This document shows, piece after piece, positions 51,949-60,731 of a DNA stretch of 64,000 nucleotides (position 1 is its first letter; each line of letters starts with the position of its first letter). The notes below the pieces were generated by a model. The model ran no database searches and was not told the DNA's origin. It saw nothing but the letters and a program-made list of their open reading frames with translations. The stretch lies in the NCBI GenBank assembly GCA_002484335.1, contig DLJQ01000012.1:198300-262299 (forward strand). Direction: 5' to 3'. This DNA is from Flavobacteriales bacterium UBA7612 (lineage in GTDB: Bacteria > Bacteroidota > Bacteroidia > Flavobacteriales > Weeksellaceae). The position numbers and the translations under genes are program-made.

Positions 51949-53511
51949 ATGTTTAAAAAATTTATTTTTTTTATACTCTTAGCTTACCAATTCTGTTTTT
52001 CACAAGAAAAATTATCACAAGAAAACTCTACTTTTAACGATGCTGTAAACACTTATTTAAGAAATCAAAAAAATATTACAAATCAACAACTTGTTGAAGT
52101 TGGTGATTCTTTATACAAAAGTTCAAAAAATGATTGGCAAAAAGTCAAATCATTATTTGTTATAATTGGTGCTTATGATTCGCAATTCGAATATAAAAAA
52201 GCATTAGATTATTCTCTAGAAGCTAATTCAATCGCAGAAAAAAACAAGCTTATATTCTGGAAAACTAGAACTTCGGGACAGGTTGCCACTTTATATGCTA
52301 AAATTGGTTTTACAAAAGAAAGTATCAAATATTTTGATAAAGCACTAATTTATGCGGCTGATTTAGATAGAAAAAATGAATTACTATCTAAATCTATGAT
52401 TTTACAAGCCAAATCATTTGTTTATCAAAATCAAAAAAATTTTAGAAAAATTTTAGAAATAAATAAAGAAGCTGTAGAAATTATAAAAACGTTGAAAAAA
52501 GAGTTTCCAAACGACAATTTTCAAGGTTCTGCAGTTCCAGCATTCATAAATACTGCAACAAGTTATTTCCATTTAGAAGATTATAAAAATGCTAAAATCT
52601 ACTATAAACTAGCTTTAGATGAAATAAAAAATTCTGAAGCACTTGACCGTAATTTTTATGCACAAACATGTATAAAAATAGCAATGAATGAATTGAAATT
52701 AGATAAACCAGATTTCAATTTCACAGTATACTATTTAAAAAAAGCGAAAGAAATTTTAAAAATAACCAAAGACAAAGAATTAGAATTAGAAATAAACACT
52801 ACAGAGGCAGATTATTATAGATTAAAAAATAAATATAAAACAGTAGATAGCATCAATATAAAAATAAATGATAGTTATAAAAATTTAGCTGATTTAAAAA
52901 TTAAATCTATTGAGAAAGTATTTAATGACAGTCAAAATAATTATGAAAGTGAAAAAAAGAAATCATCTAATCTAATTATTTACTTATATATCTGTATCAC
53001 TATTGTTATAATATCTACTCTCCTATATTTTTATGATAGTAAAAGAAAAAAGAAACATTTTAATACCATTCTAGAAAAAATTAATAATAAAGATATTTTT
53101 GATTATCAGTTAAAAACACCACTTCAGAATAAGGAAAAAAGAATAATGTCTGAAGAAAAAGAATTAGAATTATTGAATAAAATTAATGAATTTGAAAAAG
53201 GCAATCATTTCACTCAAAAAAATTTTTCTATGTCGCAAATGTCCACATTATTAGAAACAAATAGAAAATACATTAATTATATTTTAAACAATTATAAAAA
53301 CCAAAATTTTAGCGATTATATAAATAGTTTGAGAATTAAATATATAATTCAATTACTAATTAACGATTCCAATTTTCTAAATTATAAAATTAGCTATTTA
53401 TCAGAAATATCTGGATTCTCTTCACATAGTAGATTTACTCATATTTTCAAAAAGGAAGTTAATATATCACCTTCAGAATTTATATCTCAACTAAAAAGAA
53501 AAAATAAATAA
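51949..53511 (+). CDS. TPR-containing membrane protein with C-terminal AraC-type HTH
   Basis: A 520-residue regulator of a type common in Flavobacteriia. The signal peptide KFIFFILLAYQFCFS is followed by tetratricopeptide-like repeats (about 70-310), a single transmembrane helix (LIIYLYICITIVIISTLLYFY, about 344-364), a coiled coil, and a C-terminal AraC HTH (about 425-520: MSQMSTLLETNRKYINYILN; ISYLSEISGFSSHSRFTHIFKKEVNISPSEFI). The periplasmic TPR domain could sense a signal passed to the cytoplasmic DNA-binding domain. It may control the three downstream secreted paralogues, but a 690-bp gap intervenes. Confidence 0.82.
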   Translation: MFKKFIFFILLAYQFCFSQEKLSQENSTFNDAVNTYLRNQKNITNQQLVEVGDSLYKSSKNDWQKVKSLFVIIGAYDSQFEYKKALDYSLEANSIAEKNKLIFWKTRTSGQVATLYAKIGFTKESIKYFDKALIYAADLDRKNELLSKSMILQAKSFVYQNQKNFRKILEINKEAVEIIKTLKKEFPNDNFQGSAVPAFINTATSYFHLEDYKNAKIYYKLALDEIKNSEALDRNFYAQTCIKIAMNELKLDKPDFNFTVYYLKKAKEILKITKDKELELEINTTEADYYRLKNKYKTVDSINIKINDSYKNLADLKIKSIEKVFNDSQNNYESEKKKSSNLIIYLYICITIVIISTLLYFYDSKRKKKHFNTILEKINNKDIFDYQLKTPLQNKEKRIMSEEKELELLNKINEFEKGNHFTQKNFSMSQMSTLLETNRKYINYILNNYKNQNFSDYINSLRIKYIIQLLINDSNFLNYKISYLSEISGFSSHSRFTHIFKKEVNISPSEFISQLKRKNK

Positions 53512-53536
53512 AACGATTATTTAGATAATTAATATA

Positions 53537-53577
53537 AAAACTCTAAAATGAATATTTAATTCATTTTAGAGTTTTTC
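53537..53577 (+). terminator. Terminator of the TPR-AraC gene
   Basis: AAAACTCTAAAATGAAT pairs with ATTCATTTTAGAGTTTT followed by T. Confidence 0.8.
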
Positions 53578-53666
53578 TGCTTTATTATTAAGATTATTTA
53601 AACTTTTCAAAAATTGGGATTAACACAAAAAATTATTCCCAACTTGACTAAAAATAATATTCTTTT

Positions 53667-53787
53667 TTTGGGCAATTGCTTCGCACCGTGCTTTACATTT
53701 CAATCTTTTTTTGATTAGTCATTGATTTGATATCGAAAATAATTCAATCAAAAAAAGGATTTCCATTACAATCACTATTGCAAATTC
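53667..53787 (-). repeat. Flavobacterial palindromic repeat, copy 4 (inverted)
   Basis: GGGCAATTGCTTCGCACCGT, then AATCTTTTTTTGATTAG and TCAATCAAAAAAAGGAT, ending AATCACTATTGCAAATTC. It is the reverse orientation of the element at 34390. The rest of the gap to 54202 holds no gene that I can support. Confidence 0.7.
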
Positions 53788-54202
53788 GTGACTAAAAGAA
53801 AATGAATTACACAATTAATAATTATTGAAAAACAAAAAGACTGTTGCAAAAAACTTTTTAAAATTATTCATATACTATTCAATAATTTTAAACATATTCT
53901 TTTAAACCATTATTGACTTAAAATAATAACTACCAATTTTGACACATTCATAAAAATTTATTCGCTTTTTTAAAAGCATAAAATACTCATAAACAAGATC
54001 TAATAGAGCATTTTTTTATTCAAAAAAAACTATTAAATAATACTATCATTATCACTGATAGTGATACTTCTTAACTAAGAAAGCTGTAATCTTAATTATA
54101 ATTTTGCACAAGTTTTTACTATTGTCCAAGCCTAAGACACTTAGTAATAATACATAACAAAAAACATACCAAAAAAGTAAAAATTCTATAACATTTTCAG
54201 TT

Positions 54203-54856
54203 ATGAAAAAACATCTTAAAATTTTAATTATGATGCTGGGGTTTAATGTTTATTCACAAGTAGGAATAGGAACAGAATCTCCAACAAGAACTTTACATGT
54301 AGAAGGGAATACAATTATTAGAAACCTAGCTTTTAAAGCAAGTGATTCTGATTATACAAAAGTATTAGTTACTGATGATAAAGGAAATATTGATTATATC
54401 AACAAGTCATCTATTCTTCCTACTAAAGATGGAAGTATTGATAAAGTAATTCTAAACAATGAATTTACTACGCCAAATTCTACACCAGATGCTACAAAAA
54501 CTCTCAAGTGTGGGAAATTTGAATTTGCATTTGTACCTAATTCTGGAACTGGAGATGTAAGATTTAGATTGATAAATGCTCCTGTTACTGGAACTACAGT
54601 AAAAGTATATACAACTTTTGAACAGAATTATGAAACAAACGGGTTTCAATACCAAGCAAAATCAACTCCAAAAGAATTTACATCTACAAATAATTTTATT
54701 GATGTTCCTTTTGATGGGCAAGCAAGAATAGAAGACGGTGAATATAATGAACTTTATTTGTCTTACCCTAAAGAACCTGATTTTTATAGAGTTTCATTTT
54801 ATCGCCTTTACCAAAATGGGAGTAACTATTGGGTAACTACATGTGAAAAATTCTAA
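54203..54856 (+). CDS. Secreted paralogue 1 with VGIGT...LxVxGN N-terminal motif
   Basis: A 217-residue exported protein. The signal peptide ends near FNVYSQ. The mature N-terminus is VGIGTESPTRTLHVEGN, a motif frequent at the start of Bacteroidetes surface and tail-fibre-like proteins. It shares with the next two genes the block LKCGKFEFAF (about residue 93) and the C-terminal YPKEPDFYRV...VTCEKF, including two conserved cysteines. Function is unknown. It is separated from paralogue 2 by only 2 bp, so the three form an operon. Confidence 0.72.
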   Translation: MKKHLKILIMMLGFNVYSQVGIGTESPTRTLHVEGNTIIRNLAFKASDSDYTKVLVTDDKGNIDYINKSSILPTKDGSIDKVILNNEFTTPNSTPDATKTLKCGKFEFAFVPNSGTGDVRFRLINAPVTGTTVKVYTTFEQNYETNGFQYQAKSTPKEFTSTNNFIDVPFDGQARIEDGEYNELYLSYPKEPDFYRVSFYRLYQNGSNYWVTTCEKF

Positions 54857-54858
54857 TT

Positions 54859-55632
54859 ATGAAAAAAATAAAATATATTTTTCCTATTGTTTTATTACAA
54901 ACAATTTTATTTGGACAAGGAGGTGTAGGTATTAATACTGAAACACCCGAACGATCACTAGACGTAAATGGTAATCTAAGAATAACTAGTTTTCAGGATA
55001 AAACTGAAGATGAAAATTTCAAAAATATTATTATAGCAAATAGTACTGGTAATATAGATAAACAATCTAAATCATCAATATTCCAAACACCAGAACAACA
55101 AGTTGAAACAGATAGAATTATTTATTACAGTAGTATTGGAGGTGATAGTAATAAAGAAGTAAAATGTGGAAAATATTCTTTCATTATTGATGAAAATAAT
55201 ATAGCAAAATTTAAATTATTAATTAATCCAGAAAAAAACACTGAAATTCAATATGGTCTAAGAAGATTAGAAAGAAGAGTGAAATTAACTGGTGGTCATA
55301 GTGCCAATACAGGTAATGGAGAATATTATTACAGTAATTTTAAAAAGATTTTCACACCTGATAATTGGGATGTTTATCAAACAATTTTCAATTATAGTAG
55401 TTCATATAATAACAACACTCCTGATTATTCAACAAACAATAGAGGTCCTGCACATATGATTAACAATGACTTTTTGAAATTACATATAGTAGATCCCACA
55501 AATGGAGATTTTTATAAAATACATATTACAAGAATAGTCAATCAAGACTCTGATAATAATCTAACAACTCAAATCAACTTAAAAAATAGTGGTTTAAGAG
55601 TTATTACATGCGAGAGATATTATAAACAATAA
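54859..55632 (+). CDS. Secreted paralogue 2 with VGINT...LDVNGN motif
   Basis: A 257-residue exported protein: signal peptide KKIKYIFPIVLLQTILFGQ, then GGVGINTETPERSLDVNGNLRI. The conserved block EVKCGKYSFII and the terminus VITCERYYK place it in the same family as its neighbours. A longer variable middle (TNNRGPAHM region) distinguishes it. No enzymatic motif is seen. It is the middle gene of a three-gene tandem array with gaps of 2 and 9 bp. Confidence 0.7.
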   Translation: MKKIKYIFPIVLLQTILFGQGGVGINTETPERSLDVNGNLRITSFQDKTEDENFKNIIIANSTGNIDKQSKSSIFQTPEQQVETDRIIYYSSIGGDSNKEVKCGKYSFIIDENNIAKFKLLINPEKNTEIQYGLRRLERRVKLTGGHSANTGNGEYYYSNFKKIFTPDNWDVYQTIFNYSSSYNNNTPDYSTNNRGPAHMINNDFLKLHIVDPTNGDFYKIHITRIVNQDSDNNLTTQINLKNSGLRVITCERYYKQ

Positions 55633-55641
55633 ATTATTATT

Positions 55642-56316
55642 ATGAAATTTTATAAAATAACATCTATAATCATATTATTTGGGTTTAATATTAACTCATT
55701 TAGTCAAGTAGGAATTAATACATCGAAACCAGAAAGAGCATTGGATGTAAATGGAAATTTAAAAGTTAGGAATCTAGTAGATAAAACATCTGATGAATCA
55801 TATGATAGAGTTTTAGTTACTGATGGTATTGGAAATTTAGAAACGGTTGATAGATCTACATTAAAAAATAAAATAAGCGAAGAAATTTCTGAAGTTAAAC
55901 GATTATTCTATACTAGTGAAAAACCTAATCCTGACAACAAACTAAAATGTGGTCGATTTGAATTCTCTTTTCGTGATGGTAAAAATAATACACAATATCC
56001 TAATAAAAATTTAGATATAATGTTAAACTTATCATCTGATCCTAAAAAAGAAATTACAACGTACTTTACATTATTTAGAAAATGGGGGGATAATGATCTA
56101 AATTATTACAAATCGAACGGAAAAACTTACAATTCAAACAATTATCAAACCCCACAGCTTTTATGTCCACAATTAGATATAAATAGTACAGGAGAGTTTT
56201 ATATTTCTTATCCTAATGAAAATAATTTTTATAGAGTTTTATTCTTGGCAAGACCAAATTATATAGAAAATAACATAACATATAATTCTTATACTATTAC
56301 ATGTGAGAAATTATAA
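55642..56316 (+). CDS. Secreted paralogue 3 with VGINT...LDVNGN motif
   Basis: A 224-residue exported protein: signal peptide FYKITSIIILFGFNINSFSQ, then VGINTSKPERALDVNGNLKV. The shared blocks are KLKCGRFEFSF and FYISYPNENNFYRV with the terminal ITCEKL. It is the last gene of the tandem set and is followed by a strong hairpin before the AraC gene. Divergence among the three copies suggests an old duplication rather than a recent one. Confidence 0.7.
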   Translation: MKFYKITSIIILFGFNINSFSQVGINTSKPERALDVNGNLKVRNLVDKTSDESYDRVLVTDGIGNLETVDRSTLKNKISEEISEVKRLFYTSEKPNPDNKLKCGRFEFSFRDGKNNTQYPNKNLDIMLNLSSDPKKEITTYFTLFRKWGDNDLNYYKSNGKTYNSNNYQTPQLLCPQLDINSTGEFYISYPNENNFYRVLFLARPNYIENNITYNSYTITCEKL

Positions 56317-56324
56317 TATAAAAA

Positions 56325-56366
56325 ATAGTTTACTTCTAAAAAAACATTAATTTAGAAGTAAACTAT
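56325..56366 (+). terminator. Hairpin between paralogue 3 and the AraC gene
   Basis: ATAGTTTACTTCTAAA (56325..56340) pairs with TTTAGAAGTAAACTAT (56351..56366). It ends 7 bp before the next start codon and lacks a T tract, so it may attenuate rather than terminate. Confidence 0.6.
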
Positions 56367-56373
56367 CATTTCA

Positions 56374-57258
56374 ATGGAGAATGAATCTGTAACAAAAAAT
56401 ATTTCAACGGAAAATAACTTTAAATTAGTTCGAAATACAATTCATGTAAGTTCCTTAGATGAATTTTCTAATTCTTCGGCTGGACTAATTGAAGTTAAAG
56501 CTCACTCTCATCAAGATTTATTTCAAATCTTTTTAATAAAGAAAGGATATGCCAAATTAACTTGTTATAATCAAGAATTTGAAATGAATGATTTATCTTT
56601 TTTTACTATTCCAAAAAATATTTTACACAGCATTACATTAAAAACCGATACAGAAGGATACGTAATTTCAATTTCTGATTTAGGTTTAGAAAAAACACTT
56701 ACACTAGATGCTGACATATTTTTTGATATTGAAGAAGTTTTTCTCTCTAAAATTAATTTAGAAAATCCTTTATTAGAAAACTTTTATCAAACCTATCTAA
56801 AATGCGTTAGAGAATTTAACCAAGACTTACCTGCACGAGAATTAGCCTTAGAATACCTAACAGGAATGCTACTTATTCGTTTGTTTAGAATTCCTCTAGT
56901 TTCTAAAAACATTATAAAAAAAGACTTCAATACCTATAGATTATTATATAGACGCTTCAGAAACCTCATCAAAAAGAATTATAGCTTTAAATATTCTGTT
57001 GAATTTTATGCAACAGAATTGTCTATATCCTCTAGTCACCTCAATAGAATATGCAACCAAGTAATTGGTGAATCAACTAAAAAAATAATTTCAAAATTCT
57101 TTATAAATGAAGCAAAGATATTACTTACAAAAGTTGATTATTCTATCACAGATGTATCTTATAAATTAGGCTTTGATGATCCTTCTTACTTCACACGTTT
57201 ATTTAAACAAATTACAAAGCAAACTCCACGAGATTTCAGAAAAAGCTTAGGATTATAA
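56374..57258 (+). CDS. AraC-family regulator, probable regulator of the catechol operon
   Basis: A 294-residue regulator. The N-terminal cupin has AHSHQDLFQIFLIKKGYAKL, and the C-terminal HTH pair reads YATELSISSSHLNRICNQV, then TDVSYKLGFDDPSYFTRLFKQITKQTPRDFRKSL. It is encoded on the same strand 117 bp upstream of catB and is probably its activator, responding to an aromatic pathway intermediate; the inducer (e.g. muconate) is inferred from other bacteria, whose regulators are of a different family (LysR). Confidence 0.86.
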   Translation: MENESVTKNISTENNFKLVRNTIHVSSLDEFSNSSAGLIEVKAHSHQDLFQIFLIKKGYAKLTCYNQEFEMNDLSFFTIPKNILHSITLKTDTEGYVISISDLGLEKTLTLDADIFFDIEEVFLSKINLENPLLENFYQTYLKCVREFNQDLPARELALEYLTGMLLIRLFRIPLVSKNIIKKDFNTYRLLYRRFRNLIKKNYSFKYSVEFYATELSISSSHLNRICNQVIGESTKKIISKFFINEAKILLTKVDYSITDVSYKLGFDDPSYFTRLFKQITKQTPRDFRKSLGL

Positions 57259-57375
57259 AAACATTTAACTTAAAATGATTGATTTGTCCTATTTTTAATT
57301 GAAAACGACTATAATTTAAATATCATTTAACTGAAATTTGTTAGTGTATTAATTACATAATATAATCGAAGTTAA

Positions 57376-58494
57376 ATGAACCCTAAAATAATAAAAGTAG
57401 AAACTATAATTGTTGATTTGCCCACAATAAGACCACATGTCTTATCGATGGCAACCATGTATCAACAATCTATGGTAATCATAAAAGTTTTTTCTGACGA
57501 TGGAATTATTGGTATCGGAGAGTCAACTACCATAGGTGGATTAAGTTACGGAAGCGAATCTCCAGAAGGAATTAAACTAACTATTGATCAATATATTACA
57601 CCGTTATTAATTCATCAAGACGCAACAAATATACACGCAATAAATCAACGTGTAAATAAATATATCTCTGGAAATACTTTTGCTAAAGCAGGAATAGAAA
57701 CTGCATTACTTGATGCACAAGGTAAGCGATTAAATGTTTCCGTTTCTACCTTACTTGGAGGAGCTATTTCAACAAAATTAAGTGTACTATGGACATTAGC
57801 GAGTGGAGATACAGATACTGATATTGAAGAAGCAAAACAATTAATTTCAGAAAATAGACATAATACTTTCAAACTAAAAATAGGACGAAATAATCCAAAG
57901 ATAGATGTTGATCATGTGTCGGCTATTAAAAAAGCAGTAGGTGATGATATAAAAATTACCGTAGACATTAACCAAGCTTGGGATGAATCTACTGCTAAAA
58001 AATGGATAAAGGTTTTAGAAACAAATGGAATCGATTTGATTGAGCAACCTATTAATAAAACAAACTTTGATGGTTTAGCTCGTTTAACAGAATATTTTAG
58101 TATTCCTATTATGGCTGATGAAGCTTGTTGCACAATACAAGACGCTTATAAATTAGCTAAAATTAGAGGAGGAAGTGTTTATGCTGTAAAAATTATGAAA
58201 AGTGGAGGCTTATATAACGCTTCTAAAATTGCTGGTATCGGAGAAGGTGCTGATATAGGGATGTATGGCGGAACAATGCTAGAAGGAACTATAGGTACCG
58301 TTGCCTCAGCTCATGTCTTTAGCACCTATAATAATTTAACTTGGGGAACAGAACTTTTCGCTCCTTTATTACTTGTAGATGATATTGTTAAAAAACCTAT
58401 CACTTACAAAGATTGTTGTTTAGAAATCCCTGAAGGTCCTGGACTAGGAATTGAAATTGACGATAATAAAATCGAAAAATACAAACGTAAATAA
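57376..58494 (+). CDS. catB: Muconate cycloisomerase
   Basis: A 372-residue enolase-superfamily enzyme converting cis,cis-muconate to muconolactone. The N-terminal capping domain (VDLPTIRPHVLSMATMYQQS) is followed by the barrel with FKLKIGR (catalytic Lys), the metal ligands in VDINQAW, EQPI and ADEAC, and KIMKSGG (second Lys). The length is standard. It is first gene of catBCA, with the muconolactone isomerase 11 bp downstream. Chloromuconate-type variants cannot be excluded but nothing suggests them. Confidence 0.93.
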   Translation: MNPKIIKVETIIVDLPTIRPHVLSMATMYQQSMVIIKVFSDDGIIGIGESTTIGGLSYGSESPEGIKLTIDQYITPLLIHQDATNIHAINQRVNKYISGNTFAKAGIETALLDAQGKRLNVSVSTLLGGAISTKLSVLWTLASGDTDTDIEEAKQLISENRHNTFKLKIGRNNPKIDVDHVSAIKKAVGDDIKITVDINQAWDESTAKKWIKVLETNGIDLIEQPINKTNFDGLARLTEYFSIPIMADEACCTIQDAYKLAKIRGGSVYAVKIMKSGGLYNASKIAGIGEGADIGMYGGTMLEGTIGTVASAHVFSTYNNLTWGTELFAPLLLVDDIVKKPITYKDCCLEIPEGPGLGIEIDDNKIEKYKRK

Positions 58495-58505
58495 AAAAAC
58501 AAAAC

Positions 58506-58796
58506 ATGTTATACATAGTAGAAATGGATGTCAACATTCCAGAAACATGGAATGAAGATAAATTGAACGATTACATAGTAAGAGAAAAAGAGACCTCTCA
58601 AAAATGGCAAAAAAGTGGTAAATGGGTTTACTTATGGCGTGTAGCAGGACAATACTCAAATGTATCTGTATTAGATGTTGAATCTCCAGATGAATTACAT
58701 ACTATTATAAGTTCTCTTCCTTTATTTCCTTACATGAAAATAAAAGTAAAAAGTCTTTGCAAACATCCGAATGCTGTTCGCGAAGCAATGATTTAA
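58506..58796 (+). CDS. catC: Muconolactone D-isomerase
   Basis: A 96-residue small enzyme that isomerises muconolactone to 3-oxoadipate enol-lactone. The family pattern is complete: MLYIVEMDVNIP, the conserved WRVAGQYSNVSVLDVES and SSLPLFPYMKIKVKSLCKHPNAVRE. It sits between catB and catA, where catC is normally found. Such enzymes form a decamer of ferredoxin-like subunits. Confidence 0.94.
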   Translation: MLYIVEMDVNIPETWNEDKLNDYIVREKETSQKWQKSGKWVYLWRVAGQYSNVSVLDVESPDELHTIISSLPLFPYMKIKVKSLCKHPNAVREAMI

Positions 58797-58842
58797 AATC
58801 AAAACAATAAACAATTAAAAAAAATCACAAAAATCACATATC

Positions 58843-59772
58843 ATGAGAAGAATGGATCAATCTGTAATAGATAAAACTTTAGAACAAATTAAATCGGTAG
58901 AAAAAGAAGGAGAAGGTAATGATAGAGTAAAAGAAATCGTAAATAGATTATTAGAAGATTTATTTAATGCGATGGCTGATTTAGACATTACATCGGAAGA
59001 AATGTGGATTGCATGCGATTGGTTAACACAAGCTGGAAAAAACAATGAGTGGGGATTAATTTTCGCAGGTTTAGGTATCGAAAAATTCATCGATGTGAAA
59101 ATGGATTGGGAAGACGAACAAGTTGGTATATATAACATGACTCCTAGAACTATAGAAGGTCCTTTATATGTTGCTGGTTCTCCAGAATCGTTTGGTTATG
59201 CTGAATTAGAAACTGTTCCTGAAGATAATGCAGAAAGATTATACATGAGTGGTACAGTAAAAGATACAAATGGAAATCCAATTCCAAATGCAAAAGTTGA
59301 AGTTTGGCATTGTAACCTTCATGGATTATACTCTCATTTTGATTCTACTCAACCTGAATTCAATTTACGCCGTGCTATCATAACAGATAAAGATGGTAAA
59401 TATGAGTTTAAATCATTCTTACCTGTTGGATATTCTTGTCCTCCAAATGGTTCTACAGAAAATCTAATGAGTTTATTAGGTAGACATGGTGCGAGACCTG
59501 CACATATTCATTTTTTTGTTACACATCCTGATTACAGAAAGTTAACAACACAAATAAATATAGAAGGAGATCCATTAACTTATGATGATTTTGCGTTTGC
59601 AACTCGTCCAGAATTAGTACCTCCTATCCATAGAATTTCAAGCGAAGATGCTGCAAAATATGGAAAAGATGAAGCTTTTGCAAAAATTGAATTTGATTTC
59701 AATATGGTAAAAGAAAAAATTGAAGCTCCAGAAGGAGAAAATCATAGAAAAAGAGCATCAGTTGTCTTATAG
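58843..59772 (+). CDS. catA: Catechol 1,2-dioxygenase
   Basis: A 309-residue intradiol dioxygenase that cleaves catechol to cis,cis-muconate using non-haem Fe(III). The N-terminal helical dimerisation domain (about 1-105) is followed by the catalytic beta-sandwich: TPRTIEGPLYVAG, GNPIPNAKVEVWHCNLHGLYSHFD, GYSCPPNG and RPAHIHFFV provide the two Tyr and two His ligands. The order catB-catC-catA with this enzyme last is plausible for a single transcript, and a terminator follows. Confidence 0.94.
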   Translation: MRRMDQSVIDKTLEQIKSVEKEGEGNDRVKEIVNRLLEDLFNAMADLDITSEEMWIACDWLTQAGKNNEWGLIFAGLGIEKFIDVKMDWEDEQVGIYNMTPRTIEGPLYVAGSPESFGYAELETVPEDNAERLYMSGTVKDTNGNPIPNAKVEVWHCNLHGLYSHFDSTQPEFNLRRAIITDKDGKYEFKSFLPVGYSCPPNGSTENLMSLLGRHGARPAHIHFFVTHPDYRKLTTQINIEGDPLTYDDFAFATRPELVPPIHRISSEDAAKYGKDEAFAKIEFDFNMVKEKIEAPEGENHRKRASVVL

Positions 59773-59844
59773 TTTTTTTGTTTTTGCCATAACATAAACA
59801 AATTATAAAGTCCTTATTATAATTTAACTTAACGTTATTCTATT

Positions 59845-59885
59845 AAAGAAGCTTTTTATAAAAAAGCTTCTTTAACTCTCTTTTT
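59845..59885 (+). terminator. Terminator between catBCA and pcaD-pcaIJ-pcaF
   Basis: AAAGAAGCTTTTT pairs with AAAAAGCTTCTTT followed by AACTCTCTTTTTTT. It separates the upper catechol genes from the beta-ketoadipate branch, so the latter needs its own promoter or read-through. Confidence 0.75.
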
Positions 59886-59938
59886 TTCTTTTTTATTCAA
59901 CCAATTATAGCCTAAAAAATAACTTAACATTTAGAACA

Positions 59939-60709
59939 ATGCCTATAATTAAATTAAAAAATTACAATTGTAATTTTAAATTCATCAATAACCACAAAGA
60001 CAAAACAATTATATTCTCCAATTCACTTGGAACAACATATAATATGTGGAATGATGTTGTAGAAATTATATCTAGTGAATACAATATTATACTTCATGAC
60101 ACTAGAGGACATGGAAAATCTACAAATACAAAAAAAGAACTTACCATTGAAGAATTAGGTGAGGATATTATTGAACTAATTGGTTATTTTAATATATCTT
60201 CTCTAACATTTTGTGGGTTATCTATGGGGGGGTTAATTGGTCAATATCTTGGTATAAACCATCCTGATAAGTTTAATAAAATTATCATTGCAAATACAGC
60301 ATCAAAAATAGGAAATGAACAAGGTTGGAATGATCGTATTGATTATGTATCAAATAATGGTTTATATAGCATTTTAGATGGTACTGCAGAACGTTGGTTT
60401 ACAACTGATTTTAGAAATAATCATCCAGAAATAGTCAGCGAAATTTTAAATGAATTTAAAAATAATGATTTAGTTGGTTATTGTGCTAATTGTGCCGCTG
60501 TTAGAGATGCTAATTTCCAAAATGAAATCCAAAAAATAAAATCTCCTACTCTAATTATTAGCGGTACAGATGATTTAGTAACTACAATTGAGGATGGAAA
60601 TTATATGAATCAAAAAATTCAAAATTCAAAACATGTTCATCTTAAAGCAGCACATTTATCCGCTGTTGAATTAGCGAATGAATTCGCTTCAAATATCTTA
60701 AATTTTTAA
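59939..60709 (+). CDS. pcaD: 3-oxoadipate enol-lactonase
   Basis: A 256-residue alpha/beta hydrolase that opens 3-oxoadipate enol-lactone to 3-oxoadipate. DTRGHGKS (oxyanion region), the nucleophile elbow GLSMGG (Ser about 97), ISGTDDLVT (Asp) and a C-terminal KAAHLSAVE (His) complete the triad. The cytoplasmic location fits its neighbours. It lies 22 bp upstream of the fused CoA-transferase gene, in the same operon. Confidence 0.92.
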   Translation: MPIIKLKNYNCNFKFINNHKDKTIIFSNSLGTTYNMWNDVVEIISSEYNIILHDTRGHGKSTNTKKELTIEELGEDIIELIGYFNISSLTFCGLSMGGLIGQYLGINHPDKFNKIIIANTASKIGNEQGWNDRIDYVSNNGLYSILDGTAERWFTTDFRNNHPEIVSEILNEFKNNDLVGYCANCAAVRDANFQNEIQKIKSPTLIISGTDDLVTTIEDGNYMNQKIQNSKHVHLKAAHLSAVELANEFASNILNF

Positions 60710-60731
60710 AATAATAAAGAAAAAAAATACA

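Noticed and set aside
56495..56515. Possible target of guide 1 (AAAGCTCACTCTCATC)
   Set aside because: Only AGCTCACT matches. The site lies inside the AraC coding region and the similarity stops after 8 bases.
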